A stretch of 21,275 nucleotides of DNA, taken from NCBI GenBank assembly GCA_030619245.1, contig JAUXBS010000003.1, forward strand, positions 1 through 21,275, read 5' to 3'. Shown here piece by piece: positions 1 to 6,836 of the stretch. Under the pieces are notes generated by a model. That model was not told the origin of the DNA. It did not search any database and worked only from the letters and a program-made list of their open reading frames with translations. The first letter of the stretch is position 1, and every line of letters starts with the position of its first letter. A program made the translations under genes and the position numbers. The stretch is from Clostridia bacterium (GTDB taxonomy: Bacteria > UBA6262 > WVXT01 > JAUXBS01).

Positions 1-852
1 GGGAGAAGGCAAAGCCGGAAGAATAACCCGGAATGGTATGCACTGTCAAATAACATTATTCTTATGCGTCCGGAGAAATTAAACAAACAGTTTGCAACAA
101 GAATCAGGAATCTGAAACCGGATATTATACTGGTTGTTGCCTATGGAAAGAAACTACCTCCGGAGGTTTTAAATATTCCCGGGAAGGGATGTATTAATAT
201 CCACTTCTCCCTTCTTCCTGAGTACAGGGGCCCTGCTCCTATACACCGGGTTTTACTTGGCGGGGAAACGGAAACCGGCGTTACATCAATGTTTATGGAT
301 AAGGACATAGACACAGGAGAAATAATTCTTCAGAAGAAAGTTCCTGTTGAATTGAAAGATGATTATGGAAGTTTGCTTGATAAACTGGTGATTGAAGGGT
401 GTATGCTGCTGGCTGAAACCCTGAAATTATCAGAGTCGGGAAAAGTAAGGTCAGATAGGCAGGAAGCTTCAGGGGCAGAGAAATATGCTCCCTGTATAAA
501 GAAAGAGGAAAAAAATATTGATTGGAAGGATTCCGCGGAAAGAATCCATAATAAAATCCGCGCTTTTTCCTGTGAAGGGGCCTGGGTGGAAGTTATGATG
601 AGGGATGGGAAAAAGAAAGTATTGAAGATATTGTCAGCGGAGCCTCCCGTGAATAATAATGAATATGAAGAGAATATTAATCCGGGACAGGTTCTTGAAA
701 TGAATAGAGATGGATGGGTGGCGGTCAAATGCGGCAAGGGTTATTTGAAAATACTAACAGTACAGGCAGAGAGTAAATCGCGGTGCAGCGCTTATAACTA
801 TTTGCTTGGAGCAAGATTAAAACAGGGAGACAGTATTATTCATGGTAAGTAA
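1..852 (+). CDS. fmt: Methionyl-tRNA formyltransferase, 5' end cut by window
   Basis: Transfers a formyl group from 10-formyl-tetrahydrofolate to Met-tRNAfMet for translation initiation in the cytoplasm. The frame is open from base 1, and residues encoded before the first ATG (base 64) still align by eye with the family region after the GRG/K segment, so the gene is truncated by the window and about 30-35 N-terminal residues are missing. The ATG at 64 is internal and is not the real start. The formyltransferase core shows the signature INIHFSLLPEYRGPAPI, with the catalytic Asn and His in NIH, and the catalytic Asp in the DKDIDTGE segment. The C-terminal part has the expected tRNA-binding domain ending in GARLKQGDSI. 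The stop overlaps the start of the downstream PASTA gene by 11 bases, which indicates co-transcription and coupled translation. Confidence 0.96.
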   Translation, partial: GRRQSRKNNPEWYALSNNIILMRPEKLNKQFATRIRNLKPDIILVVAYGKKLPPEVLNIPGKGCINIHFSLLPEYRGPAPIHRVLLGGETETGVTSMFMDKDIDTGEIILQKKVPVELKDDYGSLLDKLVIEGCMLLAETLKLSESGKVRSDRQEASGAEKYAPCIKKEEKNIDWKDSAERIHNKIRAFSCEGAWVEVMMRDGKKKVLKILSAEPPVNNNEYEENINPGQVLEMNRDGWVAVKCGKGYLKILTVQAESKSRCSAYNYLLGARLKQGDSIIHGK

Positions 853-1804
853 GCTTAGGAAAATTGCAGGGACCGTAGTTGTTATTATTACTATGGCATT
901 TATATTCGTTATGGTTTTAAACTTTACGATGAAGATGGTGGTTCATCAAAAGAAGGAAGTAATGGTTCCCGACCTGACCGGAAAAACCGTGGTTCAAGCA
1001 GTAAATTTTATGGGTGATTATGAATTGTACCTGAAAAAAGTTGCCGAGCAGTTTAATGAGGATTATCCCGATGGTACTATTATAGACCAGCAGCCAAGAC
1101 AGGGAATGATAGTAAAGGAGGGTAAGGTAATACGTGTAATAGTAAGTTCAGGCGGCAAGGTAATATTCATTCCCGAGCTTATAGGTAAACCCCTGCGAGA
1201 GGCAACCCTTATCCTGCGGCAGGTGGGACTCCTCCTGGGCGAGATAACAAAGACATATTCAACCAGGATAAAGAAGGATTATGTTATAAGCCAGGACCCT
1301 GTTCCGGAAGAAATTGCGAATAAGGGGACCATGGTAAATCTCGTAGTCAGCCAGGGGCTCAGTGATGAAATTACTGTTATTGTAATGCCTAACCTCGTAG
1401 GTAAGAATATAAGGGATATAAGAAAAATCCTGAAAGGCACTAATATTAAGATAGGTAAGATGAGAATGATTTCCGACAATACCGTTCTTGAAGGAAACAT
1501 ATTGCGTCAGAACCCGGAGGCGGATGAAATAATAAGCGAGGATACGGAAGTTAATTTACTTATAGCAAAGAAGAGTGAGGATTACAAGGCAGTCAAAAAT
1601 ATTAATATATACTATGAGGTTTCCCAGGGGTTGATGGATAAGGGTATAAGGATATTGGTTGAGGATGAACAGGGTGAGCGCCTGATATATGATGAGAAAC
1701 ATTCTCCCGGGACTAAGATTTCCATGCCGGTGCAGATTCTCGGGGAAGCAAAAGTAAAGATATTTGTTAATGATATACTTGTGGAGGAAAGGAAATATGA
1801 TTAA
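842..1804 (+). CDS. Membrane-anchored PASTA-repeat protein without kinase domain
   Basis: A 320-residue protein with a short basic N-terminus, one membrane segment at about residues 9-33, and three consecutive PASTA repeats at about 39-104, 106-172 and 178-243. Each repeat begins with a VPDL/IPEL/MPNL-G-K motif and ends with a Q-P/Q-D-P...G...V-x-V-x-VS pattern. A further beta-rich tail (about 250-320) resembles the C-terminal extension of some Firmicutes PASTA kinases. PASTA domains bind peptidoglycan fragments or lipid II, so the protein probably projects outside the inner membrane as a wall sensor or scaffold (inference). No Ser/Thr kinase or penicillin-binding domain is present, and 320 residues leaves no room for one. 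It lies between fmt and rpe, where Firmicutes usually carry a PASTA kinase. The start overlaps fmt by 11 bases and the end overlaps rpe by 8. Confidence 0.9.
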   Translation: MVSKLRKIAGTVVVIITMAFIFVMVLNFTMKMVVHQKKEVMVPDLTGKTVVQAVNFMGDYELYLKKVAEQFNEDYPDGTIIDQQPRQGMIVKEGKVIRVIVSSGGKVIFIPELIGKPLREATLILRQVGLLLGEITKTYSTRIKKDYVISQDPVPEEIANKGTMVNLVVSQGLSDEITVIVMPNLVGKNIRDIRKILKGTNIKIGKMRMISDNTVLEGNILRQNPEADEIISEDTEVNLLIAKKSEDYKAVKNINIYYEVSQGLMDKGIRILVEDEQGERLIYDEKHSPGTKISMPVQILGEAKVKIFVNDILVEERKYD

Positions 1805-2462
1805 GATTGCTCCGTCAATTCTAACGTGGGATTTTACTGAGATTGGCAGGACATTAAAAATAATTGAGAAATCCGGGATTAATATGCTTCATCTTGATGT
1901 TATGGACGGCCATTTTGTCCCCAATATAACGTTTGGCCCTGCAATGGTAAAATCGATACGAAAGAAAACGGGTTTAATACTTGATGTCCACCTCATGATA
2001 GAAGAACCGGAGAAATATATAAGTATTTTTAAAGAGGCTGGAGCCGATATTGTTACAGTGCATGTTGAAACAGTAAGTAAGCTTAACAGTATAATACGGT
2101 TGATAAGGAAAGAAGGTTTGAGGGTGGGGGTTTCGTTAAATCCAAAGACAAGCCTTAATACCATTAAAAAATATTTACCAGAAATTGATATGGTTCTTCT
2201 GATGACAGTAAATCCCGGGTTTGGAGGCCAGGAGTTCATTAAATCAGTGCTTCCAAAAATACGGGAGTTAAGGAAAGCTGTTTTAAGGAAGGGTTTAAAA
2301 CTGGACATTGAGGTAGATGGGGGAATAAATCTGAAGACTGCGCCTATGGCGGTAAAAGCAGGCGCTAACATTGTAGTAGCAGGGAATTATTTGTACAAAT
2401 CCAGGAATATGTTAAATACGGTTATTTCTTTGAATAACGCTATTAACAATATAAAAATGTAA
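1797..2462 (+). CDS. rpe: Ribulose-phosphate 3-epimerase
   Basis: Interconverts ribulose 5-phosphate and xylulose 5-phosphate in the pentose phosphate pathway. The 221-residue TIM barrel begins IAPSILTWDF and shows the family motifs HLDVMDGHFVPNITFGP (catalytic Asp and metal-binding residues), DVHLMIEEP, MTVNPGFGGQ and EVDGGIN (second catalytic Asp), followed by the phosphate-binding AGANIVVAG segment. I chose the ATG at 1797 because it lies just after the purine-rich GAGGAAAGGA and gives the standard N-terminus. An in-frame ATG 33 bases earlier would add eleven non-homologous residues inside the PASTA gene. The gene overlaps the upstream gene by 8 bases and is followed by a 97-base promoter-bearing gap. 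Confidence 0.97.
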   Translation: MIKIAPSILTWDFTEIGRTLKIIEKSGINMLHLDVMDGHFVPNITFGPAMVKSIRKKTGLILDVHLMIEEPEKYISIFKEAGADIVTVHVETVSKLNSIIRLIRKEGLRVGVSLNPKTSLNTIKKYLPEIDMVLLMTVNPGFGGQEFIKSVLPKIRELRKAVLRKGLKLDIEVDGGINLKTAPMAVKAGANIVVAGNYLYKSRNMLNTVISLNNAINNIKM

Positions 2463-2490
2463 CATAAAACATTTTATTGACATTTTATGT
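2454..2490. repeat. Overlapping AT-rich direct and inverted repeats at the rpsP promoter
   Basis: ACATTTTAT occurs at 2469-2477 and again at 2480-2488, an 11-base period or about one helical turn. The inverted form ACATAAAA (2462-2469) pairs perfectly with TTTTATGT (2483-2490) across a 13-base loop. AAAATGT (2454-2460) also pairs with ACATTTT (2469-2475). The cluster overlaps the -35 element. It could be an operator or a weak terminator of the fmt-rpe unit. The AT-richness makes chance a real alternative. Confidence 0.35.
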
Positions 2491-2505
2491 ATTATTTGTT
2501 ATTGT
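2477..2505 (+). promoter_or_regulatory. Putative sigma-70-type promoter before rpsP
   Basis: A perfect TTGACA at 2477-2482, then a 17-base spacer, then TATTGT at 2500-2505 (4 of 6 consensus). Transcription would start near 2512 and give a leader of about 47 bases before rpsP. It is the only good promoter match I see between base 1 and holA, so it probably drives the ribosomal-protein cluster and perhaps much of what follows. Confidence 0.55.
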
Positions 2506-2559
2506 CTATATGTTTTTAGTAATGTAATTAATAGAATAAGATATACGAAAGGATAGAAT

Positions 2560-2805
2560 ATGGCACTGGTAATAAGGTTAAAAAGAATTGGCACAAAAGG
2601 AAAACCATTTTTTAGAATTGTAGCGCTGGATTCAAGGAAAAAAAGGGACGGGAAAGTCCTCGAGTACATGGGGACGTATGACCCGGCTAAGAGCGGGGAT
2701 AATTTCAATATTGCAATTGATAAAGTTGAAGCCTGGATGAAAAAAGGGGCAAAGTTATCTGAAACTGTTGAAAGTTTCTACAGGAAAACAAAAAAACTTA
2801 TTTAG
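2560..2805 (+). CDS. rpsP: 30S ribosomal protein S16
   Basis: A small-subunit ribosomal protein of 81 residues, the usual size. The N-terminus MALVIRLKRIGTKGKPFFRI and the DSRKKRDGK...YMGTYDP segment are diagnostic. The start is set by AAAGGA about seven bases upstream. It heads the rpsP-khpA-trmD-rplS cluster and is preceded by the promoter at 2477-2505. khpA follows after 12 bases. Confidence 0.98.
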   Translation: MALVIRLKRIGTKGKPFFRIVALDSRKKRDGKVLEYMGTYDPAKSGDNFNIAIDKVEAWMKKGAKLSETVESFYRKTKKLI

Positions 2806-2817
2806 ATTTGAAATCCA

Positions 2818-3048
2818 ATGATTAAATTAGTTGAATATATAATTAAACAGTTAGTCGATAGTCCTGATAAGGTAAAAGTGGAAGAGCTGGAAGAAAATGA
2901 TATTTCAGTTTACCATGTTACCGTTAACGTTGAGGACAGGGGCAGGGTAATAGGAAGAGGCGGGAAGACAATTAAAGCCATCAGGGCACTCGTTAATGCT
3001 GCGTCATCTAAAGTCAATAGAAAATCAGTAGTTAAAATTATTGATTAG
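2818..3048 (+). CDS. khpA: KH-domain RNA-binding protein KhpA (YlqC family)
   Basis: A single KH domain of 76 residues. It carries the GXXG RNA-binding loop in VIGRGGKTIKAIRALVNAAS at about residues 43-62, preceded by the V-x-V-x-V-N-V-E-D-R-G strand typical of the family. In Firmicutes the protein partners with KhpB and affects cell division and mRNA fate (family knowledge). Its place straight after rpsP is conserved across many phyla. No strong Shine-Dalgarno site is seen; translation may be coupled to rpsP, which ends 12 bases upstream. rimM, often the next gene, is absent; an 80-base non-coding gap follows. Confidence 0.93.
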   Translation: MIKLVEYIIKQLVDSPDKVKVEELEENDISVYHVTVNVEDRGRVIGRGGKTIKAIRALVNAASSKVNRKSVVKIID

Positions 3049-3128
3049 GATTATTGCTTTGGAGCTTATCCGGTTCTAAGAGACACTACACTATGAATGC
3101 CGGCCGCAGTGAAATTCTTTTTTGAAAG

Positions 3129-3890
3129 ATGAATATAGATGTAGTTACTATTTTTCCTGATATAATAGAGCATGCATGTGGGCAGAGTATAGTAGGCAGG
3201 GCTCAGAAGAAAAAAATAGTAAGAATAAAAACTCATGATATACGGGAGTTTTCTCCTGACAGGCGCCTTTCCGTTGATGATACTGCTTACGGAGGAGGGC
3301 CTGGTATGATATTAAAGCCTGAACCGGTATATAGGGCGGTGGAAAACATTACCGGACGCGCTGGTAAGCGTGCAGGAACCGGAAGGAAGAAGTATCATAT
3401 TATTCTGCTTTCACCACAGGGAGAATTGTTCAGCCAGAAAAAAGCTGGAGCGCTGGCAAAGAAGAAGAATATAATACTTGTTTGCGGGCATTATAAGGGA
3501 ATTGATGAAAGGGTAAGGAAAAACCTGATTACCGAGGAAATATCAATAGGTGATTATGTCCTGACAGGTGGTGAAATTCCTGCTCTGGTAGTGATTGATT
3601 CGATAGTGCGTCTTCTTACGGGCGCTATGTCAAATGAGAATTCTTATAAGACGGATTCCTTCTATGGCAGCAGTATGCTGGATTGCCCATATTATACGAA
3701 ACCGTCAAAGTTCAGGGATATGGAAGTTCCCGCAGTGCTTTTATCCGGGAATCACTTAAACATACGGAATTGGAGGAGAGAAAAAGCGCTGAGAAATACG
3801 TACATGAAGAGGCCGGATTTGCTGAAGAAGGCAAGGCTTTCGAAAACCGACAAGGAAGTGTTAAAAAATATCAAGAAGCAGGATGCCTAA
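3129..3890 (+). CDS. trmD: tRNA (guanine-N1-)-methyltransferase TrmD
   Basis: Methylates G37 of tRNAs using S-adenosylmethionine, which prevents +1 frameshifting. The protein has 253 residues, a normal length. Motifs are [12 protein letters not shown] at the start, [17 protein letters not shown] near residues 50-65, [11 protein letters not shown], and the SAM-binding trefoil-knot segment [21 protein letters not shown]. The C-terminal domain has the expected [10 protein letters not shown] and [10 protein letters not shown] segments. The start has only a weak purine stretch (GAAAG), almost touching the ATG, so translation may be modest. rplS starts 14 bases after the stop. Confidence 0.97.
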   Translation: MNIDVVTIFPDIIEHACGQSIVGRAQKKKIVRIKTHDIREFSPDRRLSVDDTAYGGGPGMILKPEPVYRAVENITGRAGKRAGTGRKKYHIILLSPQGELFSQKKAGALAKKKNIILVCGHYKGIDERVRKNLITEEISIGDYVLTGGEIPALVVIDSIVRLLTGAMSNENSYKTDSFYGSSMLDCPYYTKPSKFRDMEVPAVLLSGNHLNIRNWRREKALRNTYMKRPDLLKKARLSKTDKEVLKNIKKQDA

Positions 3891-3891
3891 T

Positions 3892-3896
3892 AGGAG
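3892..3896 (+). promoter_or_regulatory. Ribosome binding site fixing the rplS start
   Basis: AGGAG, eight bases before the ATG at 3905. It selects that ATG over a farther upstream in-frame ATG at 3683 inside trmD and over the internal ATG at 3917. Confidence 0.7.
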
Positions 3897-3904
3897 AAAA
3901 TCAA

Positions 3905-4246
3905 ATGAGTGATTTAATGACGGAAATAAATAAAACTGCTTTAAAAAAAGACCTTCCCGAATTCAATCCCGGGGATAAGGTAAGTATCAGTATCAAAATC
4001 GAGGAAAAAAGCGAAAAGAAGGGAAGGCTGCAAATATTTGAAGGCCGGGTAATAGGACGTTCAGGTTCCGGAATAAGCGAAACATTTACTGTTAGAAAAA
4101 TTGCGCCGGGTGGAATAGGGGTGGAGAGGACGTTCCCCGTTCATTCCCCTGTTATTGATAGTATCAAGGTGTTGGAGAAAGGGAAGGTCCGCCGGGCAAA
4201 ATTGTATTACCTGGCAAAGTCCGGAAGCAGTCTTAAAAGATTATGA
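3905..4246 (+). CDS. rplS: 50S ribosomal protein L19
   Basis: A large-subunit ribosomal protein at the subunit interface, 113 residues from the chosen start. The signature stretch runs from [10 protein letters not shown] through [16 protein letters not shown] and [13 protein letters not shown] to [10 protein letters not shown]. The frame stays open upstream into trmD, but the AGGAG at 3892-3896 and homology place the start at 3905. Its stop overlaps the yraN-like start in an ATGA arrangement, which is typical of translational coupling. The trmD-rplS pairing is widely conserved. Confidence 0.97.
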   Translation: MSDLMTEINKTALKKDLPEFNPGDKVSISIKIEEKSEKKGRLQIFEGRVIGRSGSGISETFTVRKIAPGGIGVERTFPVHSPVIDSIKVLEKGKVRRAKLYYLAKSGSSLKRL

Positions 4247-4614
4247 CCGGGACAATGGGAAGGATTGAATTAGGAGCTTCGGGTGAGGCTAAATCGATAG
4301 AGTACTTGAAGAAAGCCGGTTACAGGTTCATTTGCAGGAATTACCGGTGTCCCCTGGGTGAAATAGATATTATTGCAAAGAACGGGAATGATCTTTGTTT
4401 TATTGAAGTCAAGACCAGGAGTAATAAGAACTATGGCTTGCCCCAGGATGCGGTTGATAAGAATAAGAGAAACAGGATAATGAAGGTGGCTCTATTCTAT
4501 TTGAAGGAAAAGAAGTTGTCGGGCTGTAATTGCAGGTTCGACGTTATATCTATTGCTGACGGGATACGTTTAATAAAGAATGCTTTTCCGATGGTAAGAA
4601 AATATAATATTTAG
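4243..4614 (+). CDS. yraN: UPF0102 / YraN-family nuclease-fold protein
   Basis: A 123-residue protein of the YraN family, which has a restriction-endonuclease-like fold. The putative active-site pattern is present: GEIDII (Glu40, Asp42) followed by FIEVKTR (Glu55, Lys57). The family opening G-x-x-G-E is seen as [12 protein letters not shown]. Its cellular role is poorly known; links to Holliday-junction or recombination processes have been suggested for the fold. It overlaps rplS by 4 bases, and rnhB, which often lies between these genes, is missing. A second ATG at 4255 (MGRIELG) is a possible start, but the coupled ATGA favours 4243. Confidence 0.9.
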   Translation: MTGTMGRIELGASGEAKSIEYLKKAGYRFICRNYRCPLGEIDIIAKNGNDLCFIEVKTRSNKNYGLPQDAVDKNKRNRIMKVALFYLKEKKLSGCNCRFDVISIADGIRLIKNAFPMVRKYNI

Positions 4615-4618
4615 GAGG
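4613..4618 (+). promoter_or_regulatory. Perfect Shine-Dalgarno AGGAGG before the PD40 gene
   Basis: AGGAGG overlaps the TAG stop of the YraN-family gene (4612-4614) and sits ten bases before the ATG at 4629. It indicates coupled or efficient translation of the propeller protein. Confidence 0.7.
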
Positions 4619-4628
4619 CAGAGTTTTT

Positions 4629-6017
4629 ATGGGTTTATTCGGGGGCAAGAAGACATTTTTAGAGGAAGGCAAAAGATATTTAGATCTGATGCTGAATGAG
4701 GAGGCTCTCAGGCAGTTTTCCAGGTCTATTGAGCGGAAGGAAAATCTTTCTGAAACATACTTTTATTCGGCGGCTGCCTGCTTTATGAAGACGGACATGG
4801 ACTCTGCGAAAAAACATCTTCGCATGCTTCTTAAATTACACCCGGATGAGAAGATGATAAGAATGATTTGTGATTTGACGGGTATGAGAAAACTGGTTAG
4901 TGACAAGTATAAGAACTCTTTTCCGTGTTTTTTAGTGGATGGCAGTAAAATAGTTTTTGCAAGCAGCAGGAAGAATATTGAGGAAAGTATTGTAAGTAAT
5001 AATTCGGGAATATTCGTGGTTGAAGTGGAATCAGGGAAGGAAACACAGGTGGTCAGCGAAGAGTTTGATAATTACCTTCCTTCGTTTTCTCCGGATGGCA
5101 GAAAAATAGTGTTTTTAAGCAGAAGGCGGGACAATAATAATGATGGTGTTATAAATAATCTCGACAATCCCGGGATCTATGTTATCAACATTGACGGCAC
5201 TGATGAGAAGTGCATAGTGAAGGATGAATATTCTAATAAATACCCGTCGTTTTCTCCGGATAGCAGGCAAATCATTTTTACAAGCTGGAGGGGGAATAAC
5301 AGCGGTGTTTATATTATCAATACTGACGGGGGTTATGAAAAGCAGATAGTAACAGATGCCTATGACAACACATTCCCCTCTTTTTCCCCTACGGGGCAGA
5401 GAATAGTGTATACAAGCTGGCGGCATGATACGAACGGAGACGGCAGGATTGACTTCAGGGATAACAGCGGTATTTACATGGTGGATATTGACGGTAAGAA
5501 TGAACGGCAGGTTGTATCGGACAAGTACAATAATAGTTTTCCTAAGGTTTCACCCGATGGCTTGAGCATAATTTTCCTTTCTACCAGAAGGGATACCAAT
5601 AAGGATGGAAAGATTAATTCGCTTGATAACAACAATGTGTTTATTTGCGATATAACCGGGAAAGGTGAAAAGTGCGTATCCAGTGACAAGTATTATAATA
5701 AAATGCCTTCCTTTTCATACGATGGAAAGAAGGTGGCATTTTTAAGCGGTGGTGGGGGAGTTAAAATCAGTAATAAATCAAAAGGGTTTTTCAGCCCTAA
5801 AGGTATTTACATGGCGGACTGTAACGGAAAGAACAGGGTACAATTGTTAAGCGACAAGTATTATGGCAGCAATTTTGTTTTATTCTCCCCGGTGGATGAC
5901 AGGCTGGCTTACATGAGTTTTAGAAAAGGCACCAACCGCGGGATATATATAATGAATATCAATAAAACGCCGACGCTTAATGAAGTAGAAGAATTGATAA
6001 ATAACCTTGATTATTAA
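4629..6017 (+). CDS. TPR-PD40 (TolB-like) seven-repeat beta-propeller with three EF-hand-type loops
   Basis: A 462-residue protein of unknown role. Residues about 8-85 form helical repeats resembling TPRs (YLDLMLNEEALRQFSRSI...). Residues about 91-446 contain seven TolB/PD40-type repeats, each with a 'SDKYxNxFPSFSPDGxxIVF' opening and an 'SGIYVINIDG' closing strand. Three blades carry inserted 12-residue loops that match the calcium-binding EF-hand/dockerin pattern D-x-N-x-D-G-x-I-x-x-x-D exactly, at residues 168-179, 267-278 and 322-333. No signal peptide or membrane segment is visible, so a periplasmic TolB function is not supported. The protein may be cytosolic, or exported by an unusual route. 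A scaffold or protein-interaction role is inferred from the fold only. It lies between yraN and a YmdB-family gene in the same transcription direction. Confidence 0.85.
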   Translation: MGLFGGKKTFLEEGKRYLDLMLNEEALRQFSRSIERKENLSETYFYSAAACFMKTDMDSAKKHLRMLLKLHPDEKMIRMICDLTGMRKLVSDKYKNSFPCFLVDGSKIVFASSRKNIEESIVSNNSGIFVVEVESGKETQVVSEEFDNYLPSFSPDGRKIVFLSRRRDNNNDGVINNLDNPGIYVINIDGTDEKCIVKDEYSNKYPSFSPDSRQIIFTSWRGNNSGVYIINTDGGYEKQIVTDAYDNTFPSFSPTGQRIVYTSWRHDTNGDGRIDFRDNSGIYMVDIDGKNERQVVSDKYNNSFPKVSPDGLSIIFLSTRRDTNKDGKINSLDNNNVFICDITGKGEKCVSSDKYYNKMPSFSYDGKKVAFLSGGGGVKISNKSKGFFSPKGIYMADCNGKNRVQLLSDKYYGSNFVLFSPVDDRLAYMSFRKGTNRGIYIMNINKTPTLNEVEELINNLDY

Positions 6018-6031
6018 TTACCGGTATATAT

Positions 6032-6823
6032 ATGAATGTACTTTTCATCGGAGATATTATAGGCGGTCCGGGCAGGAATGCAGTGAAAGGGTTATTGCCG
6101 GTTATTGTAAAAGAGGAGAAGGTCGATATAGTAATCGCCAATGGTGAAAATGCTGCAGGAGGCTCCGGCCTGACTCCAAGTGTTGCCGGTGAGATGTTTT
6201 CTTCGGGAATAAATGTAATAACGTTAGGCAACCATACCTGGAAAAGAAAAGAAATCCTTGAAATAATCGATAATAAACATATCATAAGACCTGCGAATTT
6301 TCCCCCCGGTGTTCCTGGAAAAGGATATATAGTAATGAACAACAATGAAACTAAACTGGCGGTTATTAACCTTATGGGACGTGTTTATATGGCCGATACA
6401 GATTGCCCATTCCGTAAGTTGGATGAGATTATGGAAGAACTGAGTGATAAAAAGATCAAGAATATCATTGTGGATTTTCATGCTGAAATCACCTCCGAGA
6501 AGATTGCTTTTGGGTGGTATCTTGATGGCAAGGTTTCAGCGGTTATTGGCACTCATACGCATGTTCAAACAGCCGATGAACGCGTAATGCCGCAGGGGAC
6601 AGCGTATATTACGGATGCGGGTATGACAGGAGCCCGTGATTCGGTTATAGGGGTGAAGAAGGAAATTATTCTCAAGAAATATTTAACCCAGATGCCCATG
6701 CGTTTTGAAGTGGCAGAAGGTGACCCGGTTCTATCGGCGGTGATAGTTGACATTGATGAGTTAACGGGAAAGGCGCGCGGTATAAGAAGAATTAACAGGC
6801 CTTTTATAAAATTAGGGAATTGA
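6032..6823 (+). CDS. ymdB: YmdB-family metallophosphoesterase (TIGR00282)
   Basis: A 263-residue calcineurin-like phosphoesterase of the YmdB/TIGR00282 family; B. subtilis YmdB hydrolyses 2',3'-cyclic nucleotides and affects biofilm and motility choices. Metal-binding residues are visible in order: Asp8 in FIGDIIGGPGR, Glu39-Asn40 in NGENAAGG, Asn67-His68 in LGNHTW, the His of VDFHAE, and the two His of GTHTHVQT. The length is normal. In many bacteria this gene follows rny (RNase Y); here its neighbours are the propeller gene and xseA. It begins 14 bases after the propeller gene and has only a weak ribosome site. Confidence 0.93.
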   Translation: MNVLFIGDIIGGPGRNAVKGLLPVIVKEEKVDIVIANGENAAGGSGLTPSVAGEMFSSGINVITLGNHTWKRKEILEIIDNKHIIRPANFPPGVPGKGYIVMNNNETKLAVINLMGRVYMADTDCPFRKLDEIMEELSDKKIKNIIVDFHAEITSEKIAFGWYLDGKVSAVIGTHTHVQTADERVMPQGTAYITDAGMTGARDSVIGVKKEIILKKYLTQMPMRFEVAEGDPVLSAVIVDIDELTGKARGIRRINRPFIKLGN

Positions 6824-6836
6824 TGCGGCTTATTTA

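Noticed and set aside
1889..2371. Minus-strand open frame of about 160 codons inside rpe
   Set aside because: It lies wholly opposite the conserved epimerase gene; no domain is recognisable.
3683..3904. Upstream extension of rplS inside trmD as a longer L19 protein
   Set aside because: The frame is open but the extension does not resemble L19, it overlaps trmD fully, and AGGAG at 3892-3896 marks the true start.
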